From Clostridiaceae bacterium UBA4839 (GTDB taxonomy: Bacteria > Bacillota > Clostridia > Clostridiales > Caloramatoraceae), in the NCBI GenBank assembly GCA_002400085.1, contig DHEX01000048.1, positions 1 to 15,400 of the forward strand: 15,400 nucleotides of DNA, in the 5' to 3' direction. The position numbers were made by a program, and so were the translations under genes. Numbering within the stretch: position 1 is the first letter of the stretch; the number at the start of each line of letters is the position of its first letter. This document shows, piece after piece, positions 1 to 6,926 of the stretch. The notes under the pieces are model-generated. The model made no database searches, was not told where the DNA came from, and saw only the letters and a list, made by a program, of their open reading frames with translations.

Positions 1-67
1 TCTATACTTAGTCTGGTGAACTTGGGCTCCTAGAAGCCACGATGCCTTTAGGCTCGTGGTAGTTCAC
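1..67 (+). mobile_element. Right end of an IS200/IS605-type element (3' end of omega RNA)
   Basis: The segment folds as nested hairpins. GGTGAACT (15-22) pairs with AGTTCACC (61-68), and inside it CCACGA-t-GCC (37-46) pairs with GGC-TCGTGG (51-59) around a TTTA loop. The string 'agaagccac...gtggtagttcac' matches my memory of IS605-family right ends, where TnpB-associated omega RNA ends in 'gaagcc', a GC hairpin and 'TTCAC'. The transposase or TnpB gene would lie off the left edge, so element type and completeness cannot be judged. If the boundary is at about 66-67, the downstream flank (from ~68) would be the guide portion of the RNA. The identification rests on family resemblance, not a search. 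Confidence 0.6.
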
Positions 68-708
68 CCTCCTAATGTAATGTCCTGTTTACTATACCAT
101 TCAAGAGCGTCATAAAAATGTTGAGGCTTAAAATCTGGCCAGTACTCATCAAGAACATAAAAGTCAGAATAAACTGTTTGAACAGGCAGGAATCCACTTA
201 ACCTTCTTCGGCCTCCCCATCTTATTACCAAGTCAATTCTTGATACATCATGAGAATTTAATTGCTTTAGAAGATTATTTTTATTTTTTGATTTGCAAAA
301 ATTGATTCCATTTAAATCCCATTCGTAACTGTAATTGACTAAAAAATTAACTCTTATTTCTTCTTTACCAAATACTTTTCTTTCGATAAAAGGCAGCAGC
401 TCTTTTGGAAACATAGGTGAGCTGCTGTTGCCAATTACAAGCAGGGAAGCATTTTCTGTGGATAAAAGTTTTACAGCTTCAACACATGCAGCAGTAAAAG
501 CAATTCTTTGCTCTGCAGGTCTTTTTGTATTATCAGTAGTAAAACCATAATATGTTATTTCTTCTATGTTATTTTCTTTGCATAGTTTAAGAAGTTCAAG
601 CCCAGGTTTTAATCCCATCTTATATCCCTTTTCTTTTGAAAGCCCGTTTTGTACAGCCCAGCGCCTATTACCATCAGGGATAACCCCTATATGTTTTGGA
701 ATATGCAT
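64..708 (-). CDS. UppS-like cis-prenyltransferase family protein, divergent
   Basis: A 214-residue protein of the undecaprenyl diphosphate synthase (cis-prenyltransferase) fold, which condenses isopentenyl diphosphate with an allylic diphosphate. Seen: the P-loop DGNRRWA (Asp12 is the catalytic/Mg position), YYGFTTDNTKRP (cf. FS.EN..RP), and the C-terminal DLVIRWGGRRRLSGF ... YSDFYV...WPDF block. Two family signatures differ. The canonical R-T-[GS]-G-E-x-R is R-W-G-G-R-R-R, so the Mg-binding glutamate is Arg, and the usual NYGGR.E stretch reads NYSYEWD. This argues against simple housekeeping UppS and for a specialised paralog with a different product; the function is unknown. A GTG at 717 is in frame, but ATG 708 is preferred because GGGAGGTGA lies 8 bases before it. 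The protein is slightly short (family ~240-250), and its stop codon falls in the IS end at 1-67, so the tail may be clipped. Confidence 0.85.
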   Translation of the reverse strand: MHIPKHIGVIPDGNRRWAVQNGLSKEKGYKMGLKPGLELLKLCKENNIEEITYYGFTTDNTKRPAEQRIAFTAACVEAVKLLSTENASLLVIGNSSSPMFPKELLPFIERKVFGKEEIRVNFLVNYSYEWDLNGINFCKSKNKNNLLKQLNSHDVSRIDLVIRWGGRRRLSGFLPVQTVYSDFYVLDEYWPDFKPQHFYDALEWYSKQDITLGG

Positions 709-867
709 AAGATTCACCTCCCAAAGAGAAAAAGCTCAAATATATTATTTGTTTATTGATTATTTTTATTCATAAAGAAGCAATAAATAAATATTTTTGT
801 ATATGTATTTATTATATAACATATATTTAATTTCGGCTCATAATTTGGTAAGTATAGCTTTAATAAA

Positions 868-896
868 TTATATTTACATATCCCAAAACTTATAAT
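868..896 (+). promoter_or_regulatory. Weak candidate promoter for the class V aminotransferase gene
   Basis: A consensus TATAAT (891-896) lies 62 bases upstream of the ATG at 959, with a poor -35 (TTATAT, 868-873) at 17-base spacing. The whole 709-958 divergent region is so A+T-rich that chance matches are expected. No clear promoter for the minus-strand UppS-like gene was found in it. Confidence 0.3.
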
Positions 897-958
897 ATTT
901 GTAGCAAAATTAAAAATTATTAATATTATGTTATTGAAATAGAAAGGATGTGAGATGG

Positions 959-2275
959 ATGGAATATATATATAAATCAAAATATAGAGACCTTGTATGT
1001 GGAGCGGATATAAAAGTTCCTTTAAATAATGGAAGATATATTACGGGTGTAAATTTTGATAATGCTGCTACTACACCACCTTTCATATCCGTTATGGAAG
1101 ATATTAATAATTTTGCTCCTTGGTATTCATCTATTCATAGGGGTACCGGGTATAAATCAAGATTATCATCAAAGATTTATGATGACTCAAGAGAAATTAT
1201 ATTGAATTTTGTAGGGGCAGATATAAATTATGATACTGTAATTTATGTGAAAAATACTACCGAAGCTATTAACAAGCTTTCAAACAGGCTGTGTATTGAT
1301 GAGGACAAGAATGTAATACTATCAACAGAAATGGAACATCATTCTAATGACCTTCCCTGGAGGGATAAGTTTTTGGTTGATTATATTGAAGTAGATAAGT
1401 GTGGAAGAATAGATATTAATGATTTGAAAAATAAGCTTATTAAATATAACGGGAAGGTTAATCTTATAACTATTGCTGGAGCATCCAATGTTACAGGGTA
1501 TATAAACCCTATCCATAAAGCTGCAAAATTAGCTCATGCTTATGGTGCTGAAATTATGGTAGATGGTGCACAGCTGGTGCCTCATGGTAAAATTGATATG
1601 AAACCAATAGATTCTGATGAGCATATTGATTTTCTTACCTTTTCAGCTCACAAAATGTATGCTCCTTTTGGAACAGGGGTTTTAATTGGACCTAAAAATG
1701 TATTTAAAAAGGGATGTCCCGACTATAAAGGCGGAGGTACAGTTAAAGTAGTAACTCATGATGAAATTGTATGGGATGACCCGCCATATAAGGATGAAGC
1801 AGGAACACCCAATTTAATGGGAGTTGTGGCTCTTACCTCAGCAATTAGAACTTTGTCATCAATAGGATTAGAAAATGTAGAAAAATATGAAAGAAAGTTA
1901 AGACAGTATGCTTTATTAAGGCTGAGTGATATTCCAGGCATAATAATTTATTGTAATGAGGATAAAAATGATAAAGTTGCTATTATACCTTTTAATATAG
2001 AAGGCATTCATCATAGTAAAGTTGCCGCCATTCTTTCATATGAGGCTGGAATTGCAGTAAGAAATGGATGCTTTTGCGCACAACCTTATATACAAAGGCT
2101 TTTGAATATAAGTAAGGATGAAATGGAGAAATATATTAATAACCCCACAGTTCAAAGACCAGGAATGGTAAGATTAAGTTTTGGACTTTATAATGATTTT
2201 ACTGAAATAGATAGATTAATTGTAATGTTATATAATATTTTACAAAATAAAACATACTACAATAAAAAATTTTAA
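959..2275 (+). CDS. Class V PLP-dependent aminotransferase / cysteine desulfurase-like protein
   Basis: A 438-residue fold-type I PLP enzyme of the SufS/CsdA/NifS superfamily, which typically releases sulfur from cysteine as an enzyme persulfide. Seen, numbered from ATG 959: NFDNAATTPPF (~32-42), EMEHHSND (His127/His128 stack on PLP), DGAQ (Asp202 binds the pyridine nitrogen), SAHKMY (Lys232 forms the Schiff base), EAGTPN (~281-286) and RNGCFCAQP. The Cys before AQP (Cys373) aligns with the catalytic cysteine of SufS-type enzymes (RxGxHCAQP), where the usual histidine is replaced by Phe and a second Cys (371) sits two residues earlier. A GTG at 950 is in frame, but its would-be SD (AGGA, 945-948) nearly abuts it; ATG 959 is correctly placed behind AGGATGTGAG. 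It stands alone, with no SufU, NifU or IscU neighbour, so the acceptor is unknown. Desulfurase, selenocysteine lyase and other class V activities are all possible. Confidence 0.88.
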   Translation: MEYIYKSKYRDLVCGADIKVPLNNGRYITGVNFDNAATTPPFISVMEDINNFAPWYSSIHRGTGYKSRLSSKIYDDSREIILNFVGADINYDTVIYVKNTTEAINKLSNRLCIDEDKNVILSTEMEHHSNDLPWRDKFLVDYIEVDKCGRIDINDLKNKLIKYNGKVNLITIAGASNVTGYINPIHKAAKLAHAYGAEIMVDGAQLVPHGKIDMKPIDSDEHIDFLTFSAHKMYAPFGTGVLIGPKNVFKKGCPDYKGGGTVKVVTHDEIVWDDPPYKDEAGTPNLMGVVALTSAIRTLSSIGLENVEKYERKLRQYALLRLSDIPGIIIYCNEDKNDKVAIIPFNIEGIHHSKVAAILSYEAGIAVRNGCFCAQPYIQRLLNISKDEMEKYINNPTVQRPGMVRLSFGLYNDFTEIDRLIVMLYNILQNKTYYNKKF

Positions 2276-2340
2276 AAAATACTTTAAATTGTGTATAATA
2301 AATATTTATCAAACAGTTAGTATTAATATTAACTATTATT

Positions 2341-2378
2341 AAATAAATAAACAAGCAAAACTTGCTTATTTATTTTTT
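2341..2378 (+). terminator. Rho-independent terminator after the class V aminotransferase
   Basis: AAGCAA (2353-2358) pairs with TTGCTT (2362-2367) around AAC. The pairing extends outward to about 2345/2375 through A/T pairs with one mismatch, and the stem ends in a T-rich run (2369-2378). It lies 66 bases after the stop codon. Confidence 0.75.
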
Positions 2379-2392
2379 GCCAGATAGTAATA

Positions 2393-2470
2393 TCCCATCA
2401 TCATTAGATGGGAAATAACGGATGGCAGCCATCGTAAAGGCAATTCATGGACTCATATGGAGAGAAGCAT
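2393..2470 (+). repeat. Hairpin repeat copy D (degenerate)
   Basis: This copy holds ATAACGGATGGCAGCCATCG (from 2416), matching 'attacgga-ggtagccatcgg' in copies A and B (14313-14503). It continues with AATTCATGGACTCATATGGAG (2442 on), matching the spacer 'GATTCTTAGACTCAGGTGGAG' of the tandem at 14387. Its inner hairpin is TCCCATC (2393-2399) with GATGGGA (2407-2413), unlike the CCCCGC/GCGGGG hairpin of copy C. The left arm is eroded or missing. It follows the terminator and precedes the rnf leader. Confidence 0.6.
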
Positions 2471-2480
2471 TTTTTAAACA

Positions 2481-2830
2481 ATCTCCTTTTGAGTTTTAGA
2501 ATAACTTGGCAATAAAAGATATATTAAGAATATGCTACCAGAATAATTGACAAAATTTTCACCACCATTACATTAAATAGGATGTATTTTTAAATGATTT
2601 TATATTTGATATATAATTATATATTGAAATAAATGTATTTATGTTAGATAATAAAGTGTATCGTAGTAAATAATCTATTAAGTTGACTATTTATAAATTT
2701 TTTATTATTATTTTATAGATTGATGATGTTTTTACATTATGTAACTTTTTATAAATAATATAAAAAATTACTTTATAAATATAATTTTATTTGACATTAT
2801 GTTATAAAATATTTCATAGGAGGTTAGATT
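2481..2830 (+). other. A+T-rich intergenic leader upstream of rnfC
   Basis: No open reading frame or recognisable structured RNA was found in this stretch. It holds a candidate promoter (2683-2711), an imperfect palindrome TTACATTATGTAA (2732-2744), and a second ACATTATGT exactly 60 bases downstream of the first (2734 and 2794). A further weak pair, TTGACA (2547-2552) and TACATT (2569-2574), is 16 bases apart. The ribosome binding site AGGAGG (2818-2823) belongs to rnfC. Confidence 0.5.
2683..2711 (+). promoter_or_regulatory. Candidate promoter of the rnf operon
   Basis: TTGACT (2683-2688) and TATTAT (2706-2711) are separated by 17 bases, which fits a housekeeping sigma promoter. Transcription would start near 2718, giving a leader of about 110 bases before rnfC. 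The palindrome at 2732-2744 would lie just downstream of the start, a position typical of repressor sites. The local A+T richness limits confidence. Confidence 0.45.
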
Positions 2831-4135
2831 ATGGAATTATTAACATTTAAAAAAGGTATTTATCCTCCTCACAATAAATATCTTACAGAGGATAAAGAAA
2901 TAATAGACATGCTTCCTAAAGAAGAACTTGTAATTCCAATGCTCCAGCATACTGGTGCTCCTGCTGTACCAGTGGTTCAGAAGGGAGATAGGGTTTTAAA
3001 AGGGCAAAAAATAGGAGAAGCAAATGGGAAGATTTCTTCAAATGTTCACAGTCCTGTTTCAGGTACTGTAGAGAGTACAAAGCAAATTTATACTTCCTTT
3101 GGCAAGAAAACTTTAGCATTAGTAATTGAAAACGATGGCAAGTACGAAGAAGTGAAATATCCTGAAAAAAGAGATTACAATTCAATGGCTGTAGACGAGA
3201 TTATTGAAGCTATAAAAGAAGCAGGTGTAGTAGGTCTTGGCGGAGCAGTATTCCCGACATATTTTAAGCTGATGCCGCCTAAAGGTGCTACTATTGATAC
3301 TATAATTGTTAATGGCGCTGAGTGCGAGCCGTATTTGACTGGCGATTACAGGCTTATGCTTGAAAAAACTAATGAATTAATTGAAGGGCTTAAAATACTA
3401 TTAAAAATATTTCCTAATGCAAAGGGATATATTGCAGTAGAAAATAATAAAGAAAAGGCATATAAAGCATTAAAAGATGCGGCAAAGAACGAAAAGGGTA
3501 TTGAAGTATGTTATCTTAAAACAAAATATCCACAAGGATCTGAAAAACATCTTATTTATGCTATAACTAAAAGGGAGGTACCATCAGGAAAACTTCCTCT
3601 TGATGTACACTGCATAGTACAAAATGTAGGTACAGTAATTTCAGTTTATCAGGCAGTAGTTTTTGGGGAACCTGTTATTTCAAGAGTTGTAACAGTATCT
3701 GGTGATGCAGTTAAAGAGCCTAAAAATTTAAGAGTGAGTTTTGGAACATCCTTTAAAGATGCTATAGAAGAATGTGGCGGATTTAAAGAGGAGCCTGTAA
3801 AAATACTTTCAGGCGGACCTATGATGGGGATATCACTTTCAAATTTGGATTATCCCGTAAGCAAGAATGTAACTGGAATAGTAGCTCTTACAAAAAAATC
3901 TACAGATTTGTCTGATGAGACAAGCTGTATAAGATGCGGAAGATGTATAGATGCATGTCCTATGAATCTTATGCCTGCTTTATTAGATAATCTTTCAAGG
4001 CTTAATAGGTATGATGATTTTAAAGAAAAAGGTGGAATGAACTGCATTGAATGTGGATGTTGTTCATATGTTTGCCCTGCCAAAAGACATATAACTCAAT
4101 CGATAAAGAAGGGCAAATTGAACAGCAAAAAATAA
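2831..4135 (+). CDS. rnfC: Rnf complex subunit RnfC (NADH-binding, iron-sulfur)
   Basis: A 434-residue peripheral subunit of the Rnf ferredoxin:NAD+ oxidoreductase, which carries the site where NAD+ is reduced. Seen: an N-terminal biotinyl/barrel-sandwich-like domain (~30-105, SNVHSPVSGTV); the 51-kDa complex I-like nucleotide/FMN-binding fold with GVVGLGGAVFPT (~132-143) and NGAECEPYLTGDYRLM (161-176); an SLBB-like region around residues 260-335; and two C-terminal 4Fe-4S motifs (Cys366/369/372/376 and Cys405/408/411/415). The length is usual for clostridial RnfC. ATG 2831 has AGGAGG eight bases upstream. It is the first gene of the operon, 25 bases before rnfD. Function follows from family membership and the intact neighbourhood. 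Confidence 0.97.
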   Translation: MELLTFKKGIYPPHNKYLTEDKEIIDMLPKEELVIPMLQHTGAPAVPVVQKGDRVLKGQKIGEANGKISSNVHSPVSGTVESTKQIYTSFGKKTLALVIENDGKYEEVKYPEKRDYNSMAVDEIIEAIKEAGVVGLGGAVFPTYFKLMPPKGATIDTIIVNGAECEPYLTGDYRLMLEKTNELIEGLKILLKIFPNAKGYIAVENNKEKAYKALKDAAKNEKGIEVCYLKTKYPQGSEKHLIYAITKREVPSGKLPLDVHCIVQNVGTVISVYQAVVFGEPVISRVVTVSGDAVKEPKNLRVSFGTSFKDAIEECGGFKEEPVKILSGGPMMGISLSNLDYPVSKNVTGIVALTKKSTDLSDETSCIRCGRCIDACPMNLMPALLDNLSRLNRYDDFKEKGGMNCIECGCCSYVCPAKRHITQSIKKGKLNSKK

Positions 4136-4160
4136 TAGATATAGATAAGGAGTGAAAATC

Positions 4161-5075
4161 ATGTCTGAAACTATTTACACAGCATCACCATCACCTCATA
4201 TACGTTCTAATATAACAGTTAAAACAATTATGAGAGATGTAATAATAGCATTAATGCCGGCATTAATTGTGGGAATATACTTTTTCAAAATGAATGCAGT
4301 ACTTGTTATACTAACATCTGTTGTTTCATCTGTTTTTGCAGAATGGCTGTGGGAAAAACTTACTCATAAGAGGATAACAATTGGAGATTTAAGTGCAGTG
4401 GTTACTGGACTTTTACTTGCATTTAATCTGCCGCCAACTATTCCACTTTGGATGGTAATTGTAGGAGCATTCTTTTCAATTATAGTTGTAAAACAATTTT
4501 TTGGTGGAATTGGACAAAACTTTGTAAACCCTGCTCTTGCAGGAAGAGCGTTTTTACTTGCTTCTTATTCTACAGCAATGACAAAATGGACTGTAGATGG
4601 AGTAACTACAGCAACTCCTCTAGCAATATTAAAAACTGGCAAAGGAACATTACCTCCAATTACAGATCTTTTAATTGGAAATATTGGAGGCTGTATTGGT
4701 GAAATATCAGCCATTGCAATTTTAATTGGAGCAGCTTATTTATTTTATAAAAAGATTATATCATGGGAAATACCAGTTACTTATATAGGCACAGTTCTTA
4801 TATTAACTTTGCTTTTTGGAAGAAATGGATTTTACGAAATATTTGCAGGCGGATTAATGCTTGGAGCATTTTTTATGGCAACAGACTATACAACATCTCC
4901 TGTAACAAGTAAAGGCAAGATTATATTTGGAATTGGATGTGGAATTTTAACAGCAGTTATACGTAGATTTGGACCAAACCCTGAAGGAGTTTCTTATTCA
5001 ATACTTATAATGAACTTATTTGTCCCACTGATAGATAGAAAAACAGCTCCACGTATTTTCGGGGAGGTGAAATAA
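4161..5075 (+). CDS. rnfD: Rnf complex subunit RnfD (flavinylated membrane protein)
   Basis: A 304-residue integral membrane subunit of the NqrB/RnfD family, with about 8-10 hydrophobic helices. It carries covalently bound FMN in the electron path across the membrane. Seen: TASPSPHIR near the N-terminus, NPALAGRAFLLASY (~123-136), and VTTATPL, in which Thr152 is the expected site of phosphoester-linked FMN. Further conserved family blocks are FMATDYTTSPV (~238-248) and RRFGPNPEGVSYSIL (~268-282). An in-frame GTG at 4152 lies inside the AAGGAG ribosome binding site (4147-4152), so ATG 4161 is chosen. Its stop is immediately followed by the ATG of rnfG. Confidence 0.97.
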   Translation: MSETIYTASPSPHIRSNITVKTIMRDVIIALMPALIVGIYFFKMNAVLVILTSVVSSVFAEWLWEKLTHKRITIGDLSAVVTGLLLAFNLPPTIPLWMVIVGAFFSIIVVKQFFGGIGQNFVNPALAGRAFLLASYSTAMTKWTVDGVTTATPLAILKTGKGTLPPITDLLIGNIGGCIGEISAIAILIGAAYLFYKKIISWEIPVTYIGTVLILTLLFGRNGFYEIFAGGLMLGAFFMATDYTTSPVTSKGKIIFGIGCGILTAVIRRFGPNPEGVSYSILIMNLFVPLIDRKTAPRIFGEVK

Positions 5076-5636
5076 ATGGATAAAGAAACATGGGTACCAG
5101 CCATAAGATTATTTATAATAACTATAATAGCTGGATTGCTTTTAGGTATAGCTCACAATGTTACACAAAAGGCTATAGATGCAAAGAAAGACGATAGTGC
5201 ACTTAGAGCAGTTCTTCAAGACGCTGCAGAATTTAAAAAGGTAGAAGTAAGTGGAAATAATGATAAAATAAAAGAAGTTTATGAAGGCATAAAAGATGGA
5301 AATAACGTTGGATATGCTATAGTATTTGAAGCTAAGGGCTTTAAAGGTCCTCTTAATATAACAATTGGAATAGGTAAAGATGACAAAATAACTGGAATGA
5401 AGTTAGAGGCGCCTGATGATACAGCTGGCCTTGGCAAAGAAGCTGAAAAACCAGAGTTCTTAAATCAATTTAAGGGTAAATCACCAAAAACAGAATTAAA
5501 AGTTGCAAAAACCGCACAGAATCCCGATGAAATACAAGCACTTTCTGGGGCTACAATTACTTCAAAGGGAGCTGTAAATGGTGTTAATATGGTTTTGGAT
5601 TACTATAAAACTGAATTGAAAGGAGGACAAAAATAA
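5076..5636 (+). CDS. rnfG: Rnf complex subunit RnfG (FMN-binding)
   Basis: A 186-residue subunit with one N-terminal membrane anchor (~8-28) followed by an extracytoplasmic FMN-binding domain of the NqrC/RnfG type. The C-terminal motif ALSGATITSKGAVNGV (155-170) contains S-G-A-T, whose Thr160 is the expected covalent FMN site modified by ApbE. LEAPDDTAGLG (~110-120) is another family block. GGGGAGGTGA (5061-5070) is the ribosome binding site, and the ATG follows directly on the rnfD stop (TAA ATG). The stop overlaps the rnfE start by one base, so translation is probably coupled. Confidence 0.97.
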   Translation: MDKETWVPAIRLFIITIIAGLLLGIAHNVTQKAIDAKKDDSALRAVLQDAAEFKKVEVSGNNDKIKEVYEGIKDGNNVGYAIVFEAKGFKGPLNITIGIGKDDKITGMKLEAPDDTAGLGKEAEKPEFLNQFKGKSPKTELKVAKTAQNPDEIQALSGATITSKGAVNGVNMVLDYYKTELKGGQK

Positions 5637-6304
5637 TGAATAAAGCTTTGGAAAGAATAAAAAATGGCGTTATAACTGAAAATGTTACGTTTGTTCAGGT
5701 CATAGCAATGTGCCCAGTTCTTGCTATAACTACAAGTGTTAAAAATAGTATAGGAATGGGAATTGCTGCAACTATAGTTCTTATTGGCTCAAATTTCGTT
5801 ATTTCTTTATTAAGGAATTTTATACCTGATAAAGTTCGTATACCATCTTTCATTGTTATTATTGCATCCTTTGTAACTATACTTGATTTTTTAATGAAGG
5901 GGTATGCTCCTACACTTTATAAGGCATTAGGCATTTTTATACCGCTTATAGTTGTAAATTGTTTAATACTTGGAAGAGCTGAAGCATATGCTTCAAAAAA
6001 TCCACCATTACTATCCGTATTTGATGGAATTGGACAAGGCCTTGGATTCACATTATCACTTGTAATTGTTGGAACAATTAGAGAAATAATTGGAGCAGGT
6101 ACATTCTATGGATTACAAGTTTTACCTAATGGATATACTCCTTGTGCAATAATTGTAAGTCCTCCGGGAGCTTTTTTAACTCTTGGAATTTTAATGGCAA
6201 TTTTAAGCAAGATAAGATTAAATAAGAAAATCTCAAATAAGAGAATTTCAGATTACAGCGGATGTGAACATTGTCCTAATATTGGAATATGTCATAAGGC
6301 CTGA
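5636..6304 (+). CDS. rnfE: Rnf complex subunit RnfE (integral membrane)
   Basis: A 222-residue, roughly six-helix membrane protein of the NqrD/RnfE family. In the related complexes, NqrD/NqrE and RnfE/RnfA together hold an intramembrane iron-sulfur cluster. The expected cysteines are seen as AMCPVLAI (Cys26) and VVNCLILGRAEA (Cys109). The C-terminal tail ends in GCEHCPNIGICHKA (Cys210, 213, 219), three cysteines beyond the last hydrophobic helix that have no role in the membrane cluster as I know it. AAAGGAGG upstream lies within the end of rnfG, and the ATG overlaps its stop codon. Confidence 0.96.
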   Translation: MNKALERIKNGVITENVTFVQVIAMCPVLAITTSVKNSIGMGIAATIVLIGSNFVISLLRNFIPDKVRIPSFIVIIASFVTILDFLMKGYAPTLYKALGIFIPLIVVNCLILGRAEAYASKNPPLLSVFDGIGQGLGFTLSLVIVGTIREIIGAGTFYGLQVLPNGYTPCAIIVSPPGAFLTLGILMAILSKIRLNKKISNKRISDYSGCEHCPNIGICHKA

Positions 6305-6329
6305 TAGTTAAAAAAATGGGGGTGAAAAA

Positions 6330-6911
6330 ATGCTGAAAGCATTTCAAATAATAGTTTCTGCTATTCTTGTTAATAACTATGTACTATCGAGATTCCTTGG
6401 AATATGCTCTTTTTTAGGAGTATCTAAAAAAATTGAAACTGCAAAAGGAATGGGGATTGCTGTTACATTTGTAATGGGACTTGCTTCCATTATGTCATGG
6501 CTTGTATTTAACTTTATATTAAAACCATTGCATATAGAATATATGTATACAATTGCATTTATTCTCGTTATTGCAGCTTTAGTTCAATTTGTTGAAATGG
6601 TAATTAAAAAGAAAATGCCTGGTTTATATAAAGCATTTGGAATTTATCTACCACTTATAACTACTAATTGTGCAATACTTGGAGCAGTTATAATCAATAT
6701 GAATGAAAATTATAATCTTTTTTATTCATTTTTATTTGCAGTATGCTCAGGACTTGGTTATCTGTTAGCAATAGTTTTACTTGCTGGTATTAGAGAAAGA
6801 ATGGAGTTTAGCGATAATATGCCGGAAGCGCTGAAAGGTCTACCAATTTCATTAATTACAGCATGCCTTATGTCAATTGCTTTTTCAGGTTTCCAGGGAT
6901 TAGTACAGTAA
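6330..6911 (+). CDS. rnfA: Rnf complex subunit RnfA (integral membrane)
   Basis: A 193-residue membrane protein of the NqrE/RnfA family with about six helices, homologous to RnfE and in opposite topology in the known complexes. Conserved cysteines are LGICSFLGV (Cys26) and TTNCAILGA (Cys114), which would complete the intramembrane cluster with RnfE. VNNYVLSRFLGICSFLGVS near the N-terminus and SGLGYLLAIVLLAGIRER (~140-157) are typical family blocks. GGGGGTGA (6318-6324) is the ribosome binding site. It sits 25 bases after rnfE and 15 bases before rnfB. Confidence 0.97.
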   Translation: MLKAFQIIVSAILVNNYVLSRFLGICSFLGVSKKIETAKGMGIAVTFVMGLASIMSWLVFNFILKPLHIEYMYTIAFILVIAALVQFVEMVIKKKMPGLYKAFGIYLPLITTNCAILGAVIINMNENYNLFYSFLFAVCSGLGYLLAIVLLAGIRERMEFSDNMPEALKGLPISLITACLMSIAFSGFQGLVQ

Positions 6912-6926
6912 GGAGTGGTGGTATAG

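Noticed and set aside
753..980. Minus-strand open frame of 75 codons across the divergent promoter region
   Set aside because: A low-complexity Ile/Tyr/Asn translation of A+T-rich DNA with no family resemblance, overlapping the aminotransferase start.
2791..2808. TTGACA followed by TATAAA just before rnfC as a promoter
   Set aside because: The two hexamers are only 6 bases apart. With normal spacing the -10 would be TCATAG and transcription would start inside the ribosome binding site.
2481..2830. Riboswitch or Rex-type operator in the rnf leader
   Set aside because: No conserved riboswitch core or TTGTTAA-N4-TTAACAA site could be found. Only the weaker ACATTATGT boxes remain.
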